Assembly: GCA_025504975.1 (NCBI GenBank)
Contig: JANUWI010000005.1
Span: forward strand, 62,001 to 126,000
Direction of reading: 5' to 3'
Source of the DNA: Plenodomus lindquistii
Taxonomy: Eukaryota > Ascomycota > Dothideomycetes > Pleosporales > Leptosphaeriaceae
DNA length: 64,000 bases
Position numbers and translations under genes: made by a program. The notes under the pieces were generated by a model. The model ran no database searches. It was not told the origin of the DNA and saw only the letters and a program-made list of their open reading frames with translations. Of the stretch, positions 1 through 11,233 are shown piece by piece (position 1 is the first letter of the stretch; every line of letters begins with the position of its first letter).

Positions 1-2
1 CA

Positions 3-935
3 GACCTTCACACTGCCGAAGGCTTTTACGATATCGGGGGAGGAAAGCGATTCTATGTCAAAGAGCGCGGCATTAAATTACCTATCGCCTTAGGGCACGA
101 GATACTCGGAGAAGTCGCGGCTACCGGGCCCGAAGCAGGGTCGATCGCAAAGGGATCTCGCCAAATAGTCTACCCGTGGCTCGGTTGCGGTTCATGTACA
201 CGCTGCGGCCAAGAGCAAGACAATCTGTGTGCAGCGCAAAAAGGACTGGGTACAATGCGAAATGGTGGCTTCGCTGAGTATGTCGTGGTTCCGCATCCGA
301 AATACCTGGTCGATCTAGGTCATCTCGACCCAGCAGTCGCATCAACTTTCGGATGTTCTGGAATCACCACTCTCAGTGCGGTCAGCAAGGTTATGCCCCT
401 TCCGCCGAACGAACCCGTACTCCTGATTGGTGCCGGAGGCCTAGGACTTGCCGCAATATCAGTACTGAAATATTTTGGACACAAGTCCATCGTGAGCGTG
501 GACATCAGCGAGGAAAAACTAGCTGCTGCTGCGAAAGCTGGTGCGACAAAAACCGTCAACTCTTCTGGCTCTTCTCCTGCCCAGGACATTCTTGCCGCCA
601 CCAACGGGCCGGTCATCGCCGTCATTGATTTTGTAAACAGCTCAACTACCGCTGCCTTGGTCAGCGGTTTGGTCGCCAAAGGGGCCAAGTGGGTGCAGGT
701 TGGTGTGATGGGAGGTTCGATTGAAATGTCTCTTGTCGGCAACATTTTCAAAGGCTTGACCATCCATTCCAATATCACGGGGAATCTGGAGGAACTTCGA
801 AGAGTTGTTCAACTCGCAAAAGAAGACAAACTGAGTCCTGTTTTGGTCAAAGAGATGCCCTGGAATTCGGTAAATGAAGCAATGGATTTGCTCAAGAATG
901 GGAGCGTTGCTGGACGAATTGTCTTAGTTAAATGA
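3..935 (+). CDS. zinc-dependent alcohol dehydrogenase (MDR family), 5' truncated
   Basis: The open frame enters from the left edge, so the N-terminus is missing; 310 residues remain. Seen directly: the GHE motif of the catalytic zinc site, the four-cysteine structural zinc loop (GCGSCTRCGQEQDNLC), and a Rossmann glycine motif GAGGLG followed by an acidic residue (SVDIS), which favours NAD over NADP. Medium-chain dehydrogenases of this type interconvert alcohols with aldehydes or ketones in the cytosol. It is convergent with the epoxide hydrolase-type gene, 378 bp away. Its place next to two Baeyer-Villiger-type monooxygenases fits oxidation of an alcohol to the ketone they would use, but the substrate is inferred only from context. 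No break or intron is seen in the visible part. Confidence 0.9.
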   Translation, partial: DLHTAEGFYDIGGGKRFYVKERGIKLPIALGHEILGEVAATGPEAGSIAKGSRQIVYPWLGCGSCTRCGQEQDNLCAAQKGLGTMRNGGFAEYVVVPHPKYLVDLGHLDPAVASTFGCSGITTLSAVSKVMPLPPNEPVLLIGAGGLGLAAISVLKYFGHKSIVSVDISEEKLAAAAKAGATKTVNSSGSSPAQDILAATNGPVIAVIDFVNSSTTAALVSGLVAKGAKWVQVGVMGGSIEMSLVGNIFKGLTIHSNITGNLEELRRVVQLAKEDKLSPVLVKEMPWNSVNEAMDLLKNGSVAGRIVLVK

Positions 936-1313
936 GCATCATCCTGTTACAAATCAAAGACAGTAACAAAAATTCTAAGCGCTGTACTCAAAACGTATGC
1001 CCGGGTTTCAATTCCGGTTGCGTGTCGTGAGCGAGCAAATGAGTCTGGAATAGATGTGTTATCGGTGTGGCGATGCTAGTTCGTGGACACTGGAAACGGG
1101 TAACGATACTTAGACAACTAAACGCAATGTCAGCGTGCAGTGATTCGGCCACTTGGACTGTCGTCAGCAATGTCTGTGACCGCGATGAATGTGCACTTCA
1201 TCACAATGTCAACTCCAGCCACTCTGGTGGTCCCACGCCTCGAAAGACCAAGAAAGCATAGTGACACTCACTGGTACAAAATCGTCTATGAACTTTAGTC
1301 TGATTGGTAGACT
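936..1313. other. convergent intergenic spacer
   Basis: This is the 3' spacer between the alcohol dehydrogenase and the epoxide hydrolase-type gene. I see no coding segment, repeat or RNA gene in it. Confidence 0.6.
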
Positions 1314-2327
1314 CTAATTACTTGGAAATCTATCAACCAAGAAATCCTTGATATGCGCTGCAATCTCTTTTGGCTTCTCCATGGGTGACCAATGTGCACA
1401 TTCAACAACAACTTCCTTCAGGTCGGGCACTAATCCTTCTTTCTTTGCCTGTGTCATCATTTCTGGAGAGCAGACAGCATCTTTTGTGCAGATTATGAAC
1501 AGCAAAGGCACCTTGATTGCCAAATTGTCCTTTGAAATCGTCGAATCTGATACACATTGTATGTTTGAAGTAGTAGCCTTGTACATCTCCAAGGCTGGAG
1601 CAAATCCATGCGTCTTGAAATGCTGCATAAACTTCTCTTTCCATTCGGATTGACTGGCGTATGCTTTCAGTGGTACGTCCTCGTTGGAAAGTAGAAAGTT
1701 CCGCATGGCGTTTGGAACACAGAACAACTTTCTCATCCAGTCTTCGACATCGCCATGCAGGACCTGCCACATTCTGTCTAGATTTTCATCTATAATCTTC
1801 GCAGCGTCTGGCGCTGTGAAGAACTCCCAGTATGCGAACTGCGGGTAGCCCATTGTCCTCTCGGTGAGTTCATTGACAGCAGCGAGATCAAAGGGTTGGT
1901 GTGATGGAACCATGTATCCAGTATTGAGAAGAATTACGCCGCTGAAAAGCTCAGGATGGTGAAGATAGGTGCGTTGCGAGAGCACACTGCCCCAGTCATG
2001 CCCGATGATGATTGTTGTCGGGGCATTCTCATTGGCCAAAATGTCCACAAGGTCCTGAGCTTGATCTTTGTACGCATATAGGTTTGTGTCCTTCGGTTTT
2101 TCCGTACCCCCGTATCCCAGGCAGTCAGGAATGATGATCTTGTGAGGCAACTCTCGAAGTGATGCGACCACACCTGACCAAAGATGTGCCGAATCAGGAA
2201 AGCCATGAACGAAGAGCAGTACCGGATGCTTCCAGTCAAATTCGTTGGCGTCTGAAACGAAATAAGTATATTTGATAAAGCGTTGCGTTACGAGTGTTTT
2301 TTGTTTGAAGCCTTCCATGACAAGCAT
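1314..2327 (-). CDS. alpha/beta hydrolase, epoxide hydrolase type
   Basis: Single-exon gene of 337 residues. The oxyanion motif HGFP is at residues 41-44. The nucleophile elbow GHDWGS puts the catalytic aspartate near residue 111. A C-terminal ECAHW segment supplies the histidine and a CTKDAVC segment a likely acid. Aspartate in the elbow, rather than serine, marks soluble epoxide hydrolases and haloalkane dehalogenases; the HGFP form and the cap region favour epoxide hydrolase. The predicted role is opening an epoxide to a vicinal diol in the cytosol. It is divergent from the FAD monooxygenase fusion across a 546-bp promoter region, which suggests the monooxygenase makes the epoxide that this enzyme opens; that link is inference. 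The start is an ATG with a second ATG three codons on, so the exact start may vary slightly. Confidence 0.87.
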   Translation of the reverse strand: MLVMEGFKQKTLVTQRFIKYTYFVSDANEFDWKHPVLLFVHGFPDSAHLWSGVVASLRELPHKIIIPDCLGYGGTEKPKDTNLYAYKDQAQDLVDILANENAPTTIIIGHDWGSVLSQRTYLHHPELFSGVILLNTGYMVPSHQPFDLAAVNELTERTMGYPQFAYWEFFTAPDAAKIIDENLDRMWQVLHGDVEDWMRKLFCVPNAMRNFLLSNEDVPLKAYASQSEWKEKFMQHFKTHGFAPALEMYKATTSNIQCVSDSTISKDNLAIKVPLLFIICTKDAVCSPEMMTQAKKEGLVPDLKEVVVECAHWSPMEKPKEIAAHIKDFLVDRFPSN

Positions 2328-2873
2328 GAATTGAAGACGCGGAATTTAGGTGACCGCTGGAATGCAATTGCAGAGTGCTTTCGCAAGGGCATGTAACTGA
2401 CGCGTCGGTTTTTCGATCTCGATAAGCAGCCTCCAGATTCAGTAACATCTTTGCCAGTCAATCATCGTCCGGGTCGTCGCTATCGCAAATGAGCCGACGG
2501 CGACGAGAGTATTCTTTAGCCGAACAGCTCAGTTTATCAACTTGTTTGTCACTTCCGAAGGGACTAATACAGTCTAGTTTTTGACAAGCAAGGGTGGAGC
2601 GATCCGAGACGGCCGAAGCGTGGAGAACTTCGGGTCGCATCTCCGAACATTTGACCTACTGCTCAGAACATTCGTCAATCAACTCATGCCGCCTGTTCGG
2701 AGATCTAAGAAACTGGCTCCGATCCGAAAGATGAGTAGTCGTCAATGATATGATCTACACATCGTGGTCCGGGGAAGGAACCCTACTATGGTAGATATAA
2801 GCTTACTTCCCTGTCCCCCCCTGTTCGCATTTTCACACTTCTCCCTAATATTACAAAAAAAATCACATCGGAT
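2328..2873. promoter_or_regulatory. bidirectional promoter, epoxide hydrolase / FMO fusion
   Basis: The divergent starts are 546 bp apart. Four copies of TCCGAA/TTCGGA lie at 2554, 2642, 2696 and 2723. Two of them sit in a perfect 10-bp inverted repeat (TCTCCGAACA at 2640-2649, reverse complement at 2694-2703). A TATA-like string lies at 2795-2800, about 75 bp before the monooxygenase ATG, followed by a C/T-rich tract. These are candidate operator sites for a Zn2Cys6 regulator; binding is inferred. Confidence 0.5.
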
Positions 2874-5512
2874 ATGGGGGTCAAGAGCAATTTCAAAGTC
2901 GTGATTGGGGGCGGAAGCATTACTGGCCTTACGCTGGCCAATATGCTACAGCTCTACGATATCGATTTCGTTGTACTCGAAGCTTACTCAGATATTGCAC
3001 CACAGGTTGGTGCAAGTATTGGGATGTTACCACATGGAAATAGGATCCTGGACCAACTCGGTTTGTTCGAGAAGCTTGTGAAGCTAAGCCCTCCGATAGA
3101 CTCGTTTCACTTTCGTGATCACACAGGCAATATACTGTGCGAGTTTCGCGGTATGAACCACTCGATGAAGGAGAGGTGAGTCTGCACTTTTGAATATTAG
3201 GGTTCAACAACTAAAACAGATTAGGCATGGCTATCCTATAATATTTTTGGACCGACAAATGGTGCTCAAATTGTTGTACGATAACATTAAGGACAAGACA
3301 AAGATCCTTACAAAGAAATGCGTTCAGGAGGTCAATATGACTGACAATGGAGTGGTTGTCAAGACTGCCGACGGCTCTATTCATGAGGGTGACATTCTGG
3401 TAGGCGCCGACGGAATCCATAGCGCTGTGAGGCGTGAAATGTGGAAGCTTGCGTCTGCAATGTCACCCGGGTGGATTCCATCCGACGAGCACTGCTGTAA
3501 GTCCCAGACCCTACCGTCACAATTTCACGTACTAATGTGATACAGCGGTCCCCGTTGACTATGGCTGCGTGTTCGGAATCTCAAACCCTTGCCAAGGCAT
3601 CGAACCCGGAGCATCGAATTCTGTTTTCAAGAAGCATGCGTCTTATGTTGTAAATGGTGGTCCGGAAGGTCGAGTCTACTGGTTCTACTTCTTCAAGCTG
3701 GCTCAACGAGCGTACGGTCAAGCCATCCCGAAATACACAGCAGAGGACGAAAAGAGCATCCTAGCCGCACGAGAAAATGACGACATCACCCCGAACTTGA
3801 AGTTCAAGGATATCCTAGACAATAAGGTCACGTCTGTCTTAGTGCCTTTGCAAGAGTATGTTTTTAGAAAGTGGTACTTTAGACGCATTATCACGATTGG
3901 TGACGCCGCACACAAGGTAAGCACACAGATCTCCAGCAATATGCATGTAAACTCACAGCCGGCAGTTCCACCCGATCGCAGGTCATGGAGGCAATGCATG
4001 CATCGAGTCAGCAGCGACTCTGGTCAACGCTCTCCGAGATGCACTTGCCAACTCATATGGCGGAAAACCTACATTGCAGCAGATTGAACATGTTTTTGAA
4101 AAGACACAAAAGATCCGACAGGCGAGGACAACGACGCTCAAAGAACATTCACACGAGCAACAGCGCACTGAATTACTCGATACGCCTTTTCACGAATTCG
4201 CCGCCTTTCATCTATTGCCAATGACCGACACCGAGGATGTAACTTTCAACTTTTCGCGCAACATGCCGCTTGCCGAAAAGCTAGACAGCCCGCAGTTGAA
4301 AGCAAAACACAGACTCGTGCCGTACAAAGACGAACTCCTGGGTACTCCTGTCCCCAGAGGCATGAAGAAGTGGTATTTTATCCTCTTCTATCTAGCTGTT
4401 GCTGGGCTCGTTCATTACGGCATGTGGATCCATTCTGCACACTATGGCCTTGACAAACACCTGGGAGCTATCGTAACGACTGGCAAGTTCTCGTACGACC
4501 CGAACTTCACACTGAAGCGCAAGTACGTTGGTATCAAGCCCATAGACGACTACCTGGTGTTCTTGGCGGCAGCATACATGCCAGGCCTGAACAAGTGGGA
4601 CCGTAATTTCTCGAAACTCCAGATGTATTTCCTCGGTATGCTTATTCAGCCCATCGCCGTCTGGTCAGTCGAAGCATATCGCAAACGAAACATGCTGACG
4701 CCGTTGACACTGTAAGCTTTGACGGATATATTTCTCATCTGACTTGTCACTGACTGGCTTTTAGGATCACAGTCTGGTTTACACTTGTCCAATGGGCCGG
4801 TATTGGCATCTACATGCCAATTTACTACGCCATCTACACCTATGTATCTGAGCCAGAAACATACTGGTGGCCACTGAACCGCGAAGTCAGAGTCCAATAT
4901 GCTAAATCGCTAATCTGGGCTGTTATGCTGGGCTACACCCTGCCAACAGTCCTAATGTTCTGGCCCTGGAAGGACCCGAACAACATGCAGAACTTCGAGG
5001 CTCTTTGGCAAGCATCGCCGATGTTTGTGCCCCTCCTTGCCAGCGTTCTTGGATATGCTTACGCCAAACTACACAATCTGAAACAGGTCTCACCTAAAGC
5101 CCAGCAGGCTTTTGCGGACCTTCCACATCTCAAGAACCTTTACCTCGTCACCGGTGCACTCGGACTGGTCCTGCACGTTTATTGCATTGCATCGATCGTC
5201 TCGTCGACAGACATGAGCCTGAAATCGGTTTTCTGGCCTGACTTTTCCGCGGAACCGAAGGCTCTTGGAGAAGGCCTGAGGTCTCTCTTCATGGCAGACT
5301 TCTGGGGCTTCTACGTTGCCACTTATGTCTGGTTATGCATGGCTGTTTGGGATCTGAAGCGTGTGGGGAGGACAGTTGTCAGCCTCAAGAAAGCCTCAGC
5401 CCTGATTGCTTTGGCTAGTCTCGTTGTTGGCCCCAGTACTACTATGTCGGCGGTATGGTATTGGAGAGAAGACGTGTTGGCCAAAACGTGCTTCACTGAG
5501 GCTTTGACCTAA
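2874..5512 (+). CDS. FAD-dependent monooxygenase fused to C-terminal polytopic membrane domain
   Basis: Five exons: 2874-3175, 3225-3496, 3546-3916, 3966-4711, 4765-5512, giving 812 residues. The first three introns are each 49 nt and the fourth is 53 nt. Residues 1-400 are a UbiH/PaxM-style FAD monooxygenase: dinucleotide-binding GGGSITG near residue 12, GADGIHSAVR, and GDAAHK followed across an intron by HGGNACIESA. This fold typically epoxidises or hydroxylates lipophilic substrates. From about residue 450 the reading frame continues without a break into some 360 residues rich in hydrophobic helices (first one WYFILFYLAVAG), with several further transmembrane segments. The membrane part is longer than the roughly 240-residue Pyr4-type terpene cyclases and I do not recognise it with certainty. 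It could be a cyclase-like partner, a membrane anchor or an unknown enzyme. The divergent epoxide hydrolase-type gene fits an epoxide product. Confidence 0.85.
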
Positions 5513-5926
5513 CGTCTGTCATGGCGCTCGACTACATTGACCGTTATTGTCAAACTGGTGGCAATAATCATGTGAGTACCGATCTCACGTACTGTCTGCT
5601 AGATCAGAGGAGAGTATCACGGATCGTTTTTTTAGTCGAGATCTTCCTGGACGGGCATATAATTGCGAGATCACAATTTTTCAATATTACACTCTACAAA
5701 ATATAGGAATGCATGCTTTAAACGAGATGTTTCAATTCATTGATTTTCTAAGTTTCTCATCTATATCAATGTGGATATGAAACTGAGAAGAACCCGTGAT
5801 CCGGGTCGTGTATTAAGTGGCGCCATCTGATGCCCCATCGGGCTACTTGAACGACTGCGTAGCGAGTGATGCGACAAAACGACAGGACTTGAAGTCAAAA
5901 GTCGAGAACGAACATGTAAGTGGCAG
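5513..5926. other. convergent intergenic spacer
   Basis: AT-leaning 3' spacer between the monooxygenase fusion and the regulator. No supported gene is seen. Confidence 0.6.
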
Positions 5927-8192
5927 TCATGGCACCGCTTGCGCGAAATTGGAGATCGTCGCTGAAGACGAAGGGAGACTGAGATGAGAATCGCCGACCC
6001 TGCCCGAAGAGAAGAGATCGGCGACAGAGTTTGTATCGAAAAAGTCCCAGAGCATATCTGAATCAAGTCCGAACGCAAACGGATCGTCTATGGTGTTGTG
6101 TGACATGGAGTCGAGATCGAGGGACTGGCTTACAACCTGTGGTTGGTGACTGAAAGCTTCTGTGGAACCCGCGTGAGGGGAGAGGACCATGCTACGGAAT
6201 GGTCCACTTCCGCAGATTTGCCTTAGTGAATCAAGCATACGCCCTACGATTGGGAAATGCATGTGTACTAATTCCATGCTTCTGATCAATTGACGAAGCC
6301 AAGTTACCTGAGACCGCATCTCATGCGCATTGCCAGCTTCGGTGAGGTATCGAATCATAGTAGTTGCCGCCACTACTGCATTGTCGAGCATGATCGAAGG
6401 TATCTTCTCTGTGCCAAAAACTTCTCGATAGGTTACGACTAGGCGAGCGGTACGGAGGGCATAGTGATATATGAGGGCTTTCGACTCGTCGGCTGACGCT
6501 TGGAAGTCCATGTCGTTTGTTATTTGAGAGTGCCGACGCTTTTTGGTGTTTTGAGGTTTGGCCAAGGCTTGCCGCAAGAGAATTTGCACTTTGCAATACT
6601 GCGTATGCAAGCCGTACCCAGCCAGCTCCATGTTTGTGAGACGATTCTCGTCGTACGTCATCTCTGAAGGAAGATTCTTGTACCAATCTTCCACCTGCCC
6701 GAGGAGTCCGCGCAGCAAGTCGTGTCTGTCGGAGTCACTGATGGACTCTTCGTTTAACACATGTGATACTTGGGCCATAGGCACACAAAGCCCTACCCAA
6801 GCGTTTAGCCATGGTGAATCCGACGGTTGGCCCACCCTGGCACGTGCAGCAGCAGTGTTCATGACTGATGCCGGGATGGAGCTCGGTCGTCCCAAATATA
6901 ATGTCCACACGCCTTCGTAAATGATGCATGCTGACAATAAAGCGTAAGCGAGATCGGACTCCTTATTCGGAGCTTGAATCTTTCTCGTAGGGCTCAAGAC
7001 ATGTGCAAGTTCATGTAAACCAAGATCAGATAACATCCGGCAAGCCACACCTGGACCAGTCAGCGGAAACGATTGAACGAAAGGCTTCCCCATAGCACAC
7101 TTACCACAAAACATCCAACCCGGGCGGTCATTGCCTTTGGTTACCTCGTATTCACTCAGAAGTAAGAATCCCTGCAGGTTCGCAGGTGTCGGCTCAATCA
7201 TTGCTTTCAATGCTTCGTCCTTGGCCCAATCAAAGTATTTGGCGCCCAAGGCACGTACAGATGCTGAGGTACTCAACCTTGTTCCGCATGCTAACATGGC
7301 ATTTTCCAGGAACTTGGAGTACCATCGGGAATCTTTACCGGCTGCCTGATGGGAGAGGAATGCATCTTTGTTTACGATATCGACCCAAAGGGTCTGAGAT
7401 TTGAAAAAAGACCGAAGGATATGGTCTCGCAAGCGAGGCGAATGAGCATCCAGTTCGATGCCGACTGGATCAACCCGATCGGAAGAAGTAAGACGAGAGT
7501 CCTCACTAGGCGAGGCCACATGAGGATGAGACGTGGCGCCATAGAAGGTCGGCGATTCACCGCGAGCACCTCGTGGAGACTTTGGGTTAACTGCTGGTGG
7601 CAAAGGCAGGTTTTGGCGAGGTGCTCTCGAAATAACTGGGGCAAGGGTGATGTCATTGCTGGGAGACCGTCTGGCATTCACAGGCTGTGCGGTGCTTGGA
7701 ACTGTCAGCCATGCGCCAGCTGTCGCAGGAGAGAAATCAACATACGGCGGACTACAGGGTAGCACAGGCGCATCTGGAGGAGAAACGGGGTTCTGCTCAT
7801 TGGGTGTCGAGGCCGGTCGATTGAGTATGGCTTGGCCCAGGGCCTCCAGCGATTCTATACGCTGTTGAAGTTTATCCACGAGTTTGACGCTGACAGATCT
7901 GTCTCACATTGTCAACAGGCATGGACGCCTTATACGGGTATGGATAGACGACCTACCTTCTGCCATCGGCAAGAGGGTCGAAAGAGCACTCTTGCCCGGC
8001 TCGTCGACACGGAGTGCACCCTTGATCTGACGTGGTCGATTCCGCATCGCACTACAGGAATCGTTGAGCGTTGATACGAGAGGCTGGGGGGGAAGGGCAG
8101 CTTGCCTTCACTTTGCGCAACCGACAGCTCTGGCAGGCAATGGCAGCTCGCTGCGAAGCGCCTGTTCCAGCCGAGTCTCGGCGTGGAGGCAT
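5927..8192 (-). CDS. Zn2Cys6 fungal transcription factor, likely pathway regulator
   Basis: Exons 8192-8106, 8051-7957, 7898-7105 and 7050-5927 give 699 residues. The zinc cluster is split by intron 1. Joined, it shows the canonical spacing C-x2-C-x6-C-x10-C-x2-C-x6-C (first half ACQSCRLRKVK). Intron 1 has a GC donor (AAG|GCAAGC); a GT site two codons upstream would leave only four residues between the second and third cysteines, so the GC donor is preferred. A short leucine-rich linker (KLQQRIESLEALG) could dimerise. The middle region is a fungal-specific TF domain (PF04082 type). Intron 3 is 54 nt, so the frame stays open through it; removing it restores FCGVACRML. The gene is divergent from BVMO-A and sits inside the accessory block, so it probably controls it. 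The start was chosen as the nearest in-frame ATG before the zinc cluster. Confidence 0.87.
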
Positions 8193-9029
8193 GGGCAAGC
8201 AGGGCAGACTCAAGGCAACGCGACAAGACGTGCAATAGATTACGGCAAACAAAAAAGAAGCGCGAAACAAGTGCAAGTGTTGAATGCCAGATGGCAGGCC
8301 ACAGAAGGTAGTGCGGCTGTGGACGCTTCTCACCTTGGCTCTGAGCGGGGAACGCACGTGCGACACTAGTTAGACGGCGAGGATCGACCCCCCCGTTCAC
8401 TCCCCCATGGGTCATAACCCCACAACCCCAGGTTTCTCTTCAAAGGGACAACAGGATGCCCTGTTTCGTTTCTAGCGTTGCATTGGCGACGTGCCAGCAA
8501 CCAGTGGTGACAACGGTGCAGACCAATCGGGCCTTCACGGCTAGCTCCCTTCCATGCGAAGTCTTGGCATATCAGACTGTCCAGCTCTGCATGTGACTGC
8601 CAGTCCAGTGCCCAAGAGTCTTAGTCGGTCACTACACCAACTCATGTATCTCAAGGACATCGTCGTCCACGTCCAGTACGACAAGAGCACGGCACGCGCG
8701 CCCATTCGTGCCGTTAACAACCCCCGTTTTAGTTTCATCCCGTGGCTAACGTGGCTCGGCTTCCTCGGACCGATCCCGTGACTGATCACTCGCCCCGGTC
8801 TCGGTACATGCCGAAGTGCAAGGGTGTTTCGGATTTGACAGCCAGCACCGTCCGTCCACGCCAATCGACATTGCTCAGACGGAGAATCAAGTATGAAGTA
8901 TCAAGTATGGCGTCCCAAGTGACGCTGGGATCATTGTCCTGCATTGCATTGGAGCACATCATTAAAGCCCTACTGCATAACATCCAGACTTGCATCGTAC
9001 ACGTATATCCCTTCCTTGCATAACTTGCC
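8193..9029. promoter_or_regulatory. bidirectional promoter, regulator / BVMO-A
   Basis: An 837-bp region between divergent starts. One TTCGGA lies at 8828-8833. The region is GC-rich near the regulator, with no coding segment that I can support. It may also carry 5' UTRs. Confidence 0.4.
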
Positions 9030-10772
9030 ATGTCCAACAAGATTGTGGATTACGATGCCATTGTCATTGGCGCAGGCTTTGGTGGCATACGCACTTTGTG
9101 GGAAACAAATCGGCTTGGTCTGACGACAAAATGTTTCGAGGCTGGCTCAGACGTGGGCGGTGCATGGTTCTGGAACCGCTATCCTGGAGCTCGAACCGAT
9201 AGCGAAGCATGGGTCTATCTCATGAACTTCGCTCCTGAGTTGAGAGAGGAATGGGATTACACTGAGCGTTACCCTTCTCAAGACGAGGTGCAGCGCTATC
9301 TCGGTCGTGTTGTCGGTAAGCTCTTTCCTCCCTTGACTGGCTTCAGCATATCCTAACCTTGAGATATAGACCGGTTTGATCTACGCAAGCATATCCAATT
9401 TGGCACACGGATCAAAGCCGCACATTATAATGATGAGGACAACACTTGGACCATCACTGCTATCAATGGTAGTTCCACAACTTGTCGCTACTTTCTACCT
9501 GCTACCGGACCTCTATCAGTCGCCAAAGATCCACCCTTCGCCGGACTCAAGTCATATACTGGCCAGTGGTTTCAGGCAGCCAACTGGCCCATGCAGAGCG
9601 TTAATTTTCACGGCAAACGTGTCGCTGTAGTTGGCACTGGCGCCACAGGAGTCCAGATCGTCCCAAAGCTGGCTACAGCCGTCAAAGAGTTGACAGTATT
9701 TCAGCGCACACCGAATTACGTGCTTCCGGGTCGGAATTATACCATCGATCAGTACCAGGCCAACAGTATCAAGCAGAACTACGATGCCACCTGGAAGCAT
9801 GCAAGCGAGCACCCGTTTGGCCTCGCAATGACATCGTCTGGAAAGACCTTCAAAGGAGCAGATCCCAACGAAGTCAGAAAAGCCCTTGACTATGGTTGGG
9901 AGGTCGGCGGTTTTCATTACCAGTTTGAAACTCTTGACGACCTGTTCACGAATCAGGAGGCCAACGACATTGCGTCACAATACCTGCGCGACAAGATTCA
10001 CGCCATTGTCAAGGACCCAGAAACGGCAGAGAAGCTTTGTCCAAAATACCCCTTCATGTCTAAGCGACCGCCTTGTGGACATTTCTACTATGAAGCCTTC
10101 AACCGACCCAATGTCAAGCTGGTTGACATTCGCCGCGACGATATCACACTCTACGAGAAGGGGATCCGCACAAACTCCGGGGCTGAATATGAGTTCGACA
10201 TAATCATTTTTGCTCTAGGCTTCGATGCCGCCACTGGTGCGCTAAGTGAAATGGACGTCAAAGGTAGTCAAGGCAAGTCGCTTAGGCATTCCTGGGAGAG
10301 AAAACTCGAAACCTTCGCCGGAGCCCTCGTCCCTGGCTTCCCCAACATGTTCTCTGTCTGCGGTCCTCATGTACCTTTTGGGAACATGCCGGTTGTCTTG
10401 GACATACAGGTCAATTGGATTGGTAAGACCCTCAGTTACATGGAGAAGAATCAACTCGCCAAGATCGATGTTTCCCAGAAGGCCGTAGATGCATGGTCAG
10501 CTCACCTTCATGAGGCCTTCAACAACACATTGCTCGCAGAATCTTCAAAGAAAGCCGGCGCTTGGTTTGTTGGGGCTAACATTCCCGGCAAGGCTCTTGA
10601 TATCTTGTTCTATTTTGGCGGCGTGGATACATGGAAGACTTGGCTAGATAACGAAAGTAAAACGGCATGGGCAAGTATGACATTCTCGCCCAAGGGATCT
10701 CTGGCGTCGGAGGAGAAGAGTACTACTGTTCGGACTGAGACGTTGAGAAGTCCTGGTATCACAGTCACTTGA
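9030..10772 (+). CDS. Baeyer-Villiger-type flavin monooxygenase (BVMO-A), degenerate fingerprint
   Basis: Two exons, 9030-9315 and 9370-10772, give 562 residues. It has an N-terminal FAD Rossmann motif GAGFGG, the WxWNRYPGARTD segment typical of type I BVMOs, and a second NADPH-binding motif GTGATGVQ. These enzymes insert oxygen next to a ketone to give an ester or lactone. The fingerprint region reads YTGQWFQAANWP, where the family normally has F-x-G-x3-H-x3-W-P: the conserved histidine is glutamine and the first aromatic is tyrosine. The enzyme may therefore act as a different flavin oxygenase or have altered kinetics. The regulator is divergent on its left and a second BVMO is convergent on its right. 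Confidence 0.88.
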
Positions 10773-11233
10773 ATCTACTTGATAGATAGCGGAATGTTAT
10801 GCATAAGACATGTTCAGTAATACATGAATAGTATCACAGCCTTAGCACCCCAATGGATCCGTCATAGCGTACTCTGCAAGCAAGCCTGACAAGAGGTATA
10901 CTGGATATTTTCGCTAAATGCCTATTAAACTAACCTCTTTATACAGATGCTTATCTCACAATCTTACTAAGACGCGGTGAGAAGATGTTAGATCTAGTTC
11001 AATCTCTGAGTTCTCAAGAATGACGGAGATCTCTTCTGACAATACAATCTGAGCAGTGCATGTGATCCTTTGTTTCTCGACATGATGCGCAACAGTAGAT
11101 TGTCTTTCAGTCCCTCCCAATTCACAACACCATCCTCTGATTGTGCTTGCGCGTCACTCTGAGATGTATTGACAAAGTTTTGCAAAGCCTGAATGATAAA
11201 TAACAATGATGAACTTCAACTAACTAAATCGAT
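10773..11233. other. convergent intergenic spacer
   Basis: AT-rich 3' spacer between the two BVMO genes, with no supported gene. Confidence 0.6.

Noticed and set aside
6272..6311. Possible extra intron near the 3' part of the regulator (GTAACT...TTAG)
   Set aside because: Its length (40 nt) would shift the frame and destroy the downstream open frame.
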